From NCBI RefSeq assembly GCF_000212735.1, contig NC_015510.1:7255001-7319000 (forward strand): DNA of 64,000 nt, written 5' to 3'. The position numbers and the translations under genes are program-made. Shown in pieces: positions 26,014 through 34,209 of this stretch; within the stretch, counting starts at the first letter, position 1; the number at the start of each line of letters is the position of its first letter. This DNA comes from Haliscomenobacter hydrossis DSM 1100 (GTDB taxonomy: Bacteria > Bacteroidota > Bacteroidia > Chitinophagales > Saprospiraceae). The notes beneath the pieces are model-generated. The model was not told the origin of the DNA and made no database searches. It saw only the letters and a program-made list of their open reading frames with translations.

Positions 26014-28254
26014 TTATTTCCCCGCCTTCACCAATCTTCCCGCAAATACCTTCCCCTCGGTGCTCAACTTAAACAGGTACACGCCCGGCGTCCAGGCATC
26101 AACTTGCAGGCTATGGTTGTACTGATTCACCCGTTTTTGAACCACCAGGCGACCCGCCGCGTCATATACACTCAAGATTCCTTCTTCATCCCCCAGTCCA
26201 GGAATCGATACCCAATCGTTGGCCGGGTTAGGCGTCAAACTCAGCGCTTGGGCAGACAGTGGTTCGCGTACCGGAGTGGCCTGTCCGCTGCGGAATGAAG
26301 TACTGTACAAGCTCAATCCACCCCGGGCGTTGCCCACCACCATATCCAAAAAACCATCCCCGTTGATGTCGGCCAAATCTGCTTTGGTGCGACCGCCCAG
26401 GCGCATACCGCCCAGGTTGGCATCACTCATGTGAAAAGTGCCACTAAGGTTATTGTCGATGTTGTCGTACAGCCTCAATTCCCCCTTTTCGGTGCCCAAC
26501 AAGAGCTGCAAACTTTGATTTTGTTTAAAAAACAAAGGAGCACTGTACCCAATAAAATTGCCCTCCGCTGTGCCATCTACTTTGCCCAGGCGCTGGATGT
26601 TGGGCAAGGCATTGTCCTGAGGCGTAAATGCCGCTTTCTGGAGCGTGCCCGTATTTTGGAAGTAACTCACGTTGCCCCGGCGATTGCCCAGTACGATATC
26701 GGGTAATTTATCGCCATTGATGTCCAAGACTTGTGGAACCGCCCCTTGCCCGATATCGATGCCCATGTATTTCTCTTGCCAGGCACCAAACTGCATGGGT
26801 TTTCCAGCGCCGGCAATGTTCTCGGCGTAATACAATTGACCAAATTCCGCACCCACGACGATATCGAGGTCGCCATCTCCATCCATGTCGCCAAAAGTTG
26901 GGGCCAGGGCAAAGTTTTCGCGATTATACTGGTTCATGCCCAGCCAGTTGCGATCGATGATGCGGTAGCGGGGAGTTTGCCGGGAGCCTACATTTTGCAG
27001 CAGTGTCAGCCCAATTGAACGTTGTCCCTGCGGCAAAAATCGGGCACCATTGCCCACCACCAAATCCATCAGGCCATCGGCGTTGAAGTCCACAAAGCTG
27101 GGGTAAGCTCCAGTGCCCAGATCGATCATGTCTTTGACCAAAAAATCGTCTTGTTTGAATTTAAACTCCGGATTTTGTTTGCTGCCGTTGTTTTCGTATA
27201 GCCAGAGCACATCTACATCTTCTGATCCATTGTTTTCATTGGGCGCTACCAACACTTCTTTTTTGCCATCGGCGTTGATGTCGATCATAAATACCGCCGG
27301 AAAGATGGGCAGGTCGACCCCTTTGTCGTTCCCAGGGAACCGTGGATCCTGCTTGTTGAACCAGGCCTGGGCACAAGTGCCCCCATTGGTCAGCAAGTTG
27401 ATGTTGTTAAAAGATACGTCGCCTACAAACAGGTCGAGGTCGCCATCATTGTCTACGTCGGTGGTCGCCAGGGTCGAACCCGCGTGCCGGAAGTCTACCG
27501 AGGGATTATTGACACCCGTTTGAAAACATTTTCCCGGTGCTGATGATAAATTCATATTGGCGCTGAGTCCATCTTCATACACCCCGCCCCAGCAGTTGCT
27601 TTGCAGTTTGAAAATCATGCTGTCACGGCCATAACCCTTTTCAACGGAAAGATTTTGGTACCATTCAATGTACCCACCCGATAAATTGAAGGTAATGACG
27701 TCCAAATCGGAATCACAATCGACATCATCAATGGCTGGAATGTCGATCCGGCTGATGTAGACCTGGGCTTTGCCCCCTGAATTCAAAGGAAAATAAGCCA
27801 AATTGAAGGGGCCTTTGAAAGGAAATCGTTTAAAGGCCAGCTTATTTCCTTGCCAATACCCGGTGTAAGCCGTCAGGCCATCAATCCCGGGAATGTCTGA
27901 ATAGGCAATGATGTCGCTGATGCCATCGCCGTTGTAGTCGCGCAGCATACTCCACTCGGTCAAGGCCGGAAAATTGGCCACCAGCTCGGGCGCAAAAACA
28001 TACTGATTGTTTTTGCGCACATAGGCCAGGTGCAAGTGCACCGTGCGGTCAAAAACGTACAAATCCAGGAGCCCGTCATTGTTGAGATCAGCTTCCGACA
28101 GTTGGGGACAGTTGAGCCCGCCACCCCAGGGATTGGAAAGTATACCGGTTTCGGCTTCTACTTCAATGGTCAGGGGGGTAAAAGTTTGGGCAAAAGCAGT
28201 TTGTAGCAACAGCAACGATACCCAAGTCAGGCAAAACTCGATCCTCTTCATCAT
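26014..28254 (-). CDS. T9SS-secreted FG-GAP/VCBS-repeat protein
   Basis: A 746-residue protein with a signal peptide (to about residue 22, TAFAQ), then several FG-GAP/VCBS repeats of the integrin beta-propeller type. Calcium-loop signatures D-x-D-x-D-G recur: DLNNDGLLDLYVFD, DVDNDGDLDLFVGD, DINADGKKEVLV, DMDGDGDLDIVVG and DINGDGFLDMVVGN. The C-terminal ~80 residues (LSLTPNPANDWV to the end) are a T9SS type A sorting domain. Probably a surface adhesion or ligand-binding propeller; no enzyme motif seen. Confidence 0.88.
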   Translation of the reverse strand: MMKRIEFCLTWVSLLLLQTAFAQTFTPLTIEVEAETGILSNPWGGGLNCPQLSEADLNNDGLLDLYVFDRTVHLHLAYVRKNNQYVFAPELVANFPALTEWSMLRDYNGDGISDIIAYSDIPGIDGLTAYTGYWQGNKLAFKRFPFKGPFNLAYFPLNSGGKAQVYISRIDIPAIDDVDCDSDLDVITFNLSGGYIEWYQNLSVEKGYGRDSMIFKLQSNCWGGVYEDGLSANMNLSSAPGKCFQTGVNNPSVDFRHAGSTLATTDVDNDGDLDLFVGDVSFNNINLLTNGGTCAQAWFNKQDPRFPGNDKGVDLPIFPAVFMIDINADGKKEVLVAPNENNGSEDVDVLWLYENNGSKQNPEFKFKQDDFLVKDMIDLGTGAYPSFVDFNADGLMDLVVGNGARFLPQGQRSIGLTLLQNVGSRQTPRYRIIDRNWLGMNQYNRENFALAPTFGDMDGDGDLDIVVGAEFGQLYYAENIAGAGKPMQFGAWQEKYMGIDIGQGAVPQVLDINGDKLPDIVLGNRRGNVSYFQNTGTLQKAAFTPQDNALPNIQRLGKVDGTAEGNFIGYSAPLFFKQNQSLQLLLGTEKGELRLYDNIDNNLSGTFHMSDANLGGMRLGGRTKADLADINGDGFLDMVVGNARGGLSLYSTSFRSGQATPVREPLSAQALSLTPNPANDWVSIPGLGDEEGILSVYDAAGRLVVQKRVNQYNHSLQVDAWTPGVYLFKLSTEGKVFAGRLVKAGK

Positions 28255-28644
28255 AATCTGTGTTGTTTTGAACGGTATCCTTCCTGATAACGCAGGAAGA
28301 TGCTTTAGCGTTTACAAAAGTGGTGCCAAAGAGGATAACGTGAGTAAAAAATTAAAAAAAAATTTAACGTGTGAGTACTAGGCGAAGCATTTAGTATTTG
28401 CCTGGTGGTCATCACCTCGCTGCACATTTCCAATCAGATTGAAACCTACATCCTTTCCGTCCCTTACTTACCATATCCTGCATTTTTTCCTACATCTCCA
28501 TCCGCAGCAGCAATGAAAAAAAAGAAAAACGACTCGAAACCATCGCTGATTGGTTATTCATTACCGCTCTTCTTGGAATCTTGATCATTATTTTGCTCAT
28601 TACACTCAATTTTTTAATTAAAATGCGAATCTAAAACCAACATC
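28255..28644. other. 390-bp intergenic region upstream of the slipin gene
   Basis: Contains leader sequence of the FG-GAP gene, an A/T-rich stretch, and the frame-broken membrane-protein remnant described separately. No clear TAnnTTTG promoter was found on either strand. Confidence 0.5.
28375..28634 (+). pseudogene. Possible frameshifted remnant of a small membrane protein
   Basis: One frame reads LVVITSLHISNQIETYI and on to about 28480; a second frame then continues as YISIRSSNEKKEKRLETI, followed by a strong hydrophobic helix (LLGILIIILLITLNFLI), to a TAA at 28632-28634. Neither frame has a usable start codon in place, and joining them needs one frameshift near 28480. This looks like the decayed 3' end of a gene; the parent family is not recognised. 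Confidence 0.35.
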
Positions 28645-29412
28645 ATGTCACCATTAGCCATAATCGGGATCATCGTCGCAGTGCTTTTATCCGGTCTGCG
28701 CATCGCTCAGGAATACCAGCGCGCCATTGTATTCAGACTGGGTCGCTTCCAGGTAATAAAGGGCCCCGGCTTGTATTGGCTCATTCCGCTTATTGAACGG
28801 CAACAAAAGGTAGACATCCGCACCAAAACCGTCGACCTGGAGCAACAAGAAACCATCACCAAAGATAGTGTGACGATTAAAGTAAACGCGGTGCTTTGGT
28901 TCAAAATCACCAACCCAGAAGATGCCATCATCAAAGTGGCCGATTACAACAAGGCCGTTTATCAGTTTTCAGTTACCGCACTACGTAACATCATCGGGCA
29001 GCACACGCTCGACGAAGTGTTGCGTGAAAGGGAACAAATCAACGGAACCCTGCAAAAAATTGTCGATGCGGCCACCGAGCCCTGGGGCATCAAAATTGAA
29101 ATGGTGGAGATGAAGGATGTGGAAATTCCCGAAGGCATGCAAAGAGCCATGGCCCGTGAGGCCGAAGCCATTCGTGAAAAAAGAGCCCGTATTGTCAAAG
29201 CCGAAGCCGAATTGGAGGCTTCCATCAAATTGACCCAAGGTGCCCGAGAAATGGAGGGCAGTACGATCGCGCTGGAGTTGAGAAGGATGCAAATGCTGGC
29301 TGAAATTGGTATCGACAACAACACGACTACCATTGTCATGATTCCTTCAGACTTCATGCACGCGGCGAGAAGTGTGGCGGAAGTGGTGAAGAATAAAGAA
29401 AAGAATGCGTGA
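28645..29412 (+). CDS. Slipin (stomatin-like SPFH/band 7 membrane protein)
   Basis: A 255-residue inner-membrane scaffold protein. Residues 1-18 form one membrane helix; residues ~20-190 are the SPFH/band 7 domain with the family opening EYQRAIVFRLGRF, the stretch GPGLYWLIPLIE and the strand set KVDIRTKTVDLEQQE; a Glu/Ala-rich helix follows for oligomerisation. The partner NfeD protease-like protein is not adjacent. Likely role in membrane microdomain organisation or protein quality control. Confidence 0.92.
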   Translation: MSPLAIIGIIVAVLLSGLRIAQEYQRAIVFRLGRFQVIKGPGLYWLIPLIERQQKVDIRTKTVDLEQQETITKDSVTIKVNAVLWFKITNPEDAIIKVADYNKAVYQFSVTALRNIIGQHTLDEVLREREQINGTLQKIVDAATEPWGIKIEMVEMKDVEIPEGMQRAMAREAEAIREKRARIVKAEAELEASIKLTQGAREMEGSTIALELRRMQMLAEIGIDNNTTTIVMIPSDFMHAARSVAEVVKNKEKNA

Positions 29413-29584
29413 CAAAATTCGTGTATCAGGGCACTGATCACAATCAACATCTTGTAACCTATTTTTTTAACGAGGGGATTTGAAAGTAAAGACTACCTTA
29501 CGTCTAATCTTCTTTCCAGAGTGGAGTTATTTACTTTTTGGGGGTGACGAGGCTTATAATTTTTGACACATTTTTTTTATTTAC

Positions 29585-29615
29585 TTGCACCATTAGTCTC
29601 TTTCATTTATTTTTG
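29585..29615 (+). promoter_or_regulatory. Bacteroidota-type promoter for the toxin-antitoxin pair
   Basis: TTG at 29585-29587 and TATTTTTG at 29608-29615, separated by 20 nt, a full match to TTG-N19/20-TAnnTTTG. The antitoxin ATG at 29633 follows within 18 nt, so the leader is very short. Confidence 0.7.
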
Positions 29616-29632
29616 TAGGATAAGTTTATACT

Positions 29633-29830
29633 ATGACCATTACCATCGAAGTTTTTGACTTACACGCTTTGAATCTATTGCGTGAATTGGAGCAGTTGAA
29701 AGTTATCCGCTTTGTTCCACAGATAGAAATTGATGCCGAGCAGCCTATGCTCAAACAGAAAGAGTTCAAAGCGATAAGTTTGGATACGCAGGGGTTTAAG
29801 TTTAATAGGGATGAAGCTAATGAACGATAA
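29633..29830 (+). CDS. Putative VapB-like antitoxin
   Basis: A 65-residue protein encoded immediately upstream of, and overlapping, a PIN-domain toxin gene. It has no strong DNA-binding motif; the middle is helical (LHALNLLRELEQLKV) and the C-terminal half is polar and probably unfolded until it wraps the toxin. Size, order and overlap, rather than sequence similarity, support the antitoxin call. Confidence 0.65.
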   Translation: MTITIEVFDLHALNLLRELEQLKVIRFVPQIEIDAEQPMLKQKEFKAISLDTQGFKFNRDEANER

Positions 29831-30227
29831 ATCCTTCCTAGACACCAATATATTGGTTTATTGTTATACGGAAAATGAACCAGATAAGAAGGCAGTTGCT
29901 CTGGCTTTAGCTCAGCATTCAGAAACATGGATTAGCACTCAAGTTTTACAAGAGCTTTCGAATACGTTGAGAAAAAAGTTTAGACTTTCTTGGCCGGATA
30001 TCAATGCAACGTTACATGAAGTGAGTCAGAATTTAGGAGTATATACCAATCAGTACGATACGATTACCAATGCAGTAAGGATTGCTGAGCGTTATGGATA
30101 TTCATTCTATGACTGCCTGATCATCAGTAGTTGTTTGGCAATTGGATGTGACGTGCTTTATTCTGAAGACTTGCAAAACAGACAGGTAATTGACGGGATT
30201 TTGGAGATTAGGAACCCATTTTCGTAA
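29820..30227 (+). CDS. PIN-domain ribonuclease toxin (VapC-like)
   Basis: About 135 residues with the PIN-fold acidic residues: the N-terminal Asp in SFLDTNILVY, a central Glu in QVLQELSNTL, and the C-terminal Asp pair in YSFYDCLIISS and LYSEDLQN. PIN toxins of type II modules cut RNA (often initiator tRNA or rRNA) and are held inactive by the antitoxin. Two ATGs (29811, 29820) are possible; either overlaps the antitoxin stop (29828-29830), so translation is probably coupled. Sequence is A/T-richer than neighbours by eye, consistent with acquisition. Confidence 0.85.
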   Translation: MNDKSFLDTNILVYCYTENEPDKKAVALALAQHSETWISTQVLQELSNTLRKKFRLSWPDINATLHEVSQNLGVYTNQYDTITNAVRIAERYGYSFYDCLIISSCLAIGCDVLYSEDLQNRQVIDGILEIRNPFS

Positions 30228-30271
30228 GCGTTTGAAGCCTTATTGAAGTCAACCAATCGTTAACTTGACTT

Positions 30272-32221
30272 TCAACCTCGAACAACAACAATGCCTAGTT
30301 TCTTAGCTAGTTCATCACGCATTATTTGGAGCTTTCTATTTAATTGAATGAAGGGGGATTGAGCATCATAATCATTGTTTAATTCTTTGATTTTCGCGCT
30401 ATTTTGCTTGATCAAGCGGTCAAGTTTTTTATATTTAAGTTGCCCTACGGCCAATTCGGCATCCAAGATATAATTGTCTTCTGGCTTGCGCTGGTTGAGG
30501 AATATTTCGTGTTTTTTCTCCCAGTTTTCGCTGAATTCATAAGGGCTGGTTAGCACAGTGGCGGCTAATTGGCGCACCTCGGGATCAGCGTGGTTGATGA
30601 AGTATTGTACCGAAATATCTTGCCCTTGGTTGATTCTTTGCAGGATCTCGATGACCACTTTTTTGTACAAAGCGCTGTCAAAATAATCAATGACATCTTC
30701 AATGTTGATCCACACGTACTGGGCTACGGTGGTGTTGTGTTTTTGATCAAACCACTGCCCGCCTGCGCTGATGAGGATGCGGGCGATGTCTTTTTCCTGA
30801 AACTCATCCCCAACACTAAGCTCCGTTTCGGGCATGACAGGGTTCGTCTGGTAACGCGGTTCCTCAGTTGGAAAAGAGCCATCCGCCTCGGGTGGAGTAA
30901 TGCCTTCCAGCGCCTGGTGTTTTTCCAGGTCACGGCGCAAAAGCTTGTTGATCTCAAAAATCATCCGGCCCTCATCTACGCCCAACACTTGTCGGGTTAC
31001 CTTGACGTATTCGTCACGGCGGAGTGGATTCTTGATCTTGGAAATGGTATTCGCGATTTGACCCAATACGCCCGCCCGGCGCGTAGGGTCATCGCCCGCC
31101 TCTTTGAGCAGAAGTTCGGTTTCAAACTGGACGATATCTTTGCCCTTTTCTTTGAGGTACAACAAAAACGCCTCAGAGCCTACTTTTTGGATGTATGAGT
31201 CGGGGTCTTCACCATCGGGCAACAGTACCAGACGTACGTTCATGTCTTCAGCCAGCGCCAGGTCCAATCCCCGCAGGGCCGCTTTGATGCCCGCCGCATC
31301 GCCGTCGTAAATGATTTTAATGTTGTTGGTAAAACGTTTGATCAAACGGATTTGATCGGGGGTCAGGGCCGTGCCCGAAGAAGCCACCACGTTTTCGATG
31401 CCCGCCTGATGCAGTGAAATGACATCGGTATACCCTTCCACCAACAAACATTCGTCAAACTGGCGGATGGCTTTTTTGGCAAAAAAGATGCCGTAAAGGA
31501 CTTTACTTTTGTAATAAATCTCCGTTTCCGGCGAGTTGATGTATTTGGGCTGCTTGGGGTCTTTGGCCATGATCCGCCCGGCAAAAGCGATCACTTTACC
31601 GGTCAGGTTATGGATGGAAAACATGACCCGGTCGCGGAAAAAATCACGTTCATATTGGGTCACGAGCCCCAGTTTTTTCAGCAATTCCGCGTTGTAGCCG
31701 CGCAGTTTACCCGCGCGCAACAAGGCATCCATGTCGTTTTGGGCAAAACCCAGTCCAAATTTTTTGAGGGTCTCTTCCCGAAAACCCCGCTGTTTGAAAT
31801 ACGACAAGCCAATGCTGCGGCCTTTGTCGGTGTCAAACAATTGGGTTTGAAAAAATTCCTGCGCGAACTGGTTGACCAGGAACAAGCTGTCAATCGCTTG
31901 TTGCTCCTGGCGTTGTTGATCCGAGGATTCGGTTTCCTCCAGCTCGATACGGTACTTGCGGGCGAGGTACTTCACCGCTTCGGGGTACGAGAGTTGCTCG
32001 TGCTCCATCACGAAGGTGATCGGGTCCCCCGCCTTGCCACAACCAAAACACTTGAAGATATTCCGCGCCGGATTGACGTTGAAAGAAGGCGATTTTTCGT
32101 TGTGAAAAGGGCATAGGCCGCTGTAGTTGGCCCCACGTCGCTTGAGGTTCACAAAATCGCCGACTACTTCTTCTATTTTCGCCGCGTCGTTGACTTCCTG
32201 GATGGACTTTGGTAGAATCAA
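30272..32221 (-). CDS. dnaG: DNA primase
   Basis: Synthesises RNA primers at the replication fork with DnaB helicase. The 649 residues hold an N-terminal CHC2 zinc ribbon (Cys37, His40, Cys58, Cys61 in CPFHNEKSPSF...CFGCG), a TOPRIM catalytic core (Glu262 in VEGYTDVI; Asp306 and Asp308 in YDGDAAG), and a C-terminal helicase-interaction region. The start codon is TTG at 32221: an in-frame stop lies 15 nt upstream, and the next Met comes only after the zinc ribbon, so no ATG start is possible. Confidence 0.97.
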   Translation of the reverse strand: MILPKSIQEVNDAAKIEEVVGDFVNLKRRGANYSGLCPFHNEKSPSFNVNPARNIFKCFGCGKAGDPITFVMEHEQLSYPEAVKYLARKYRIELEETESSDQQRQEQQAIDSLFLVNQFAQEFFQTQLFDTDKGRSIGLSYFKQRGFREETLKKFGLGFAQNDMDALLRAGKLRGYNAELLKKLGLVTQYERDFFRDRVMFSIHNLTGKVIAFAGRIMAKDPKQPKYINSPETEIYYKSKVLYGIFFAKKAIRQFDECLLVEGYTDVISLHQAGIENVVASSGTALTPDQIRLIKRFTNNIKIIYDGDAAGIKAALRGLDLALAEDMNVRLVLLPDGEDPDSYIQKVGSEAFLLYLKEKGKDIVQFETELLLKEAGDDPTRRAGVLGQIANTISKIKNPLRRDEYVKVTRQVLGVDEGRMIFEINKLLRRDLEKHQALEGITPPEADGSFPTEEPRYQTNPVMPETELSVGDEFQEKDIARILISAGGQWFDQKHNTTVAQYVWINIEDVIDYFDSALYKKVVIEILQRINQGQDISVQYFINHADPEVRQLAATVLTSPYEFSENWEKKHEIFLNQRKPEDNYILDAELAVGQLKYKKLDRLIKQNSAKIKELNNDYDAQSPFIQLNRKLQIMRDELAKKLGIVVVRG

Positions 32222-32781
32222 GCTGCGCTGGTTTTAAGGTGCATGATACGCCAATTTCAGATTTATTGGGGAATATTTCAAGAATCCTGATGAGAAATGA
32301 TGTAATCAGCACCATATTTAAAACAAGCTAAAACGTACGGAGGCGCATAATTTTTAGGGTGTATCTTAGGTGTCTAAGGTCTGTCGATTACCCACAAATC
32401 CCCTAATTAGGTTTGTGGTTGATATTGAGCATTTTACTGCGGCCTCAGAACCCCCGACCCCTAAAGGGGAGCACATTTTAGGTAACTAAAAGGCCTTACT
32501 TTTTCTAAAAAAGGGGGAAATATTACGATTATCGAAAATATACTCCCCTTTAGGGGTTGGGGGTTCTGAAGCTAAAGCACAATCTCGCATTCAATGTGCG
32601 GATTTGTGGGTAATCGACAGGTCTAAGGTTTCTTAGGTGGTGAATGCGCACATCGTATTCTTTTACCACCTAAGAAACCTTAGACACTTTAGATATACCT
32701 TAGCTATACTTTGCGAAAATTTGTGGAATTTGTGGCTAAATTTTTGTTGGAAAACCCGCCGTAGGCGGTACTTAACTTTTA
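32222..32781. other. 560-bp divergent intergenic region with nested palindromes
   Basis: Separates dnaG from the ABC ATPase gene. Mostly filled by the palindrome cluster at 32358-32700. No ORF of convincing quality was found in it. Confidence 0.6.
32358..32700. repeat. Cluster of nested perfect and near-perfect long palindromes
   Basis: Three arm pairs: 32381-32401 with 32600-32620 (21 bp, perfect, CTGTCGATTACCCACAAATC...); 32446-32471 with 32543-32568 (26 bp, one mismatch, CCCCTAAAGGGGAG core); and 32621-32641 with 32665-32685 (21 bp, perfect, CTAAGGTTTCTTAGG core). The flanks 32358-32380 and 32678-32700 also pair imperfectly through TGTCTAAGGT, so the outer flank competes with the third hairpin. 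Total about 340 bp of non-coding foldable sequence. Confidence 0.85.
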
Positions 32782-34146
32782 ATGCTGACAATGTCCCTGA
32801 TAAACCTTAACTCGCTACCCGTTGGTGACAGTACCCTCACCATCGACCTCCAGCCCCGCCATCTTTACGAAATCACTGGCCCCAATGGCTCCGGCAAATC
32901 CTACCTGGCCCGGGTGCTCTGTGGTAAGGTGTTCAACAAAAACAACATCACCCGCAGCCTGAGTCTGACCGAAATCTCCTATACCGATTTCACCGCTGAT
33001 GGTTCGGTTTTTCAATATTCCAGTTCGTATTACCAGGAGCGCTACCAAAGCGGCGCACGGGTAGAATCCATCAAGGTCATTGATTTTTTGAAGTTACAAC
33101 AGGCTGATCCCGATCGTGTTGATTTTGCGCAGCTGATTTTACCCCCCAGATTGCTGGAGCGAGAATTGATCGAACTCTCCAGTGGCGAAACCCGCAAGGT
33201 GCTGATTGCCAAAACCCTGCTCAAACCTGCCCAAGTGTACATTCTCGACAACCCTTTCACGGGTTTGGATGCCCAATCGGCTCGCGAGTTGTCCGATTTT
33301 TTGCGGCATTTTCACGCCCGGAGTGGTTGTTGTTTGGTGGTGCTGACCGTCAAACCCCATTTTGACGTGGCCGATGATGTGACAAATATTGCCTTAAAGC
33401 CTTATTTATCCCGAAGCGGTGCGGCTACCGGGATTTCCATGCCTGGGTTTGCTACTCCGGCAGCTCCATTTGAACGGGTATTTGACATTCGCGATGCCCA
33501 AATCCAGGCGGGAGGAAAGATACTTTTGAGCAACGTCAACTGGTGCATCCGCAAGGGCGAGAAATGGTTGCTGCAAGGCCCCAACGGTTCGGGCAAAACC
33601 ACCCTGACCAGCTTGATGTACGCCGACAACCCCAATGCTTATGCCCAGGATCTGGCGGTTTTTGACAAAAAACGTGGTTCTGGAGAAAGCATCTGGCAAA
33701 TCAAAGCCCGCATCGGATTTGTTTCCCCGGAAATTCAAAACTATTGGCCACAAAGTGCCAAAGTGATCGATGTAGTCCGCTCGGGGCTCAGTGGCACCCA
33801 GGTATTGGTGCGCCCCGTCAAAGCGGCTGAACATGAACACATCGAAGCTTTGCTTTCGGCACTAGGACTTGCCCCTTTTGCGCAGCTGAATTTGGGGCAA
33901 TTGTCGGCAGGAGAAAAAAAACTGGTCATGATTGCCCGGGCACTGGCGCTGAATCCTCCGGTATTGATTCTCGATGAACCATTTCAGGGTTTGGATGAGG
34001 AAAAAACCGCTTTGGTTCAACGGCTTTTCACCCATTTGGCTGGACCTGAGCGCACCCTTTTGCAAATCGCCCATGAAGCATCGGAGATTTTGGATTGCAT
34101 TGAAAAAAGAGCCGAGATAATACAGGGGCATTTATCTATTCATTAA
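32782..34146 (+). CDS. Tandem ABC ATPase, ModF-like
   Basis: A 454-residue cytosolic protein with two ABC nucleotide-binding domains in one chain. Domain 1 (about 5-215): Walker A GPNGSGKS, signature ELSSGET, Walker B VYILDNPF. Domain 2 (about 235-454): Walker A GPNGSGKTT, signature QLSAGEKK, Walker B LILDEPF. The first Walker B has Asn (DNP) in place of the catalytic Glu (DEP), so site 1 may bind but not hydrolyse ATP. The layout matches ModF/PhrA-type ATPases, which have no membrane subunit; none is encoded here. Function is unproven in this family. Confidence 0.85.
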   Translation: MLTMSLINLNSLPVGDSTLTIDLQPRHLYEITGPNGSGKSYLARVLCGKVFNKNNITRSLSLTEISYTDFTADGSVFQYSSSYYQERYQSGARVESIKVIDFLKLQQADPDRVDFAQLILPPRLLERELIELSSGETRKVLIAKTLLKPAQVYILDNPFTGLDAQSARELSDFLRHFHARSGCCLVVLTVKPHFDVADDVTNIALKPYLSRSGAATGISMPGFATPAAPFERVFDIRDAQIQAGGKILLSNVNWCIRKGEKWLLQGPNGSGKTTLTSLMYADNPNAYAQDLAVFDKKRGSGESIWQIKARIGFVSPEIQNYWPQSAKVIDVVRSGLSGTQVLVRPVKAAEHEHIEALLSALGLAPFAQLNLGQLSAGEKKLVMIARALALNPPVLILDEPFQGLDEEKTALVQRLFTHLAGPERTLLQIAHEASEILDCIEKRAEIIQGHLSIH

Positions 34147-34209
34147 ACCTGAAGGACGTTACAAAAAAATTAATTTTGAAAGTGCTTAACCAGGTTATAA
34201 ATTCGAACC

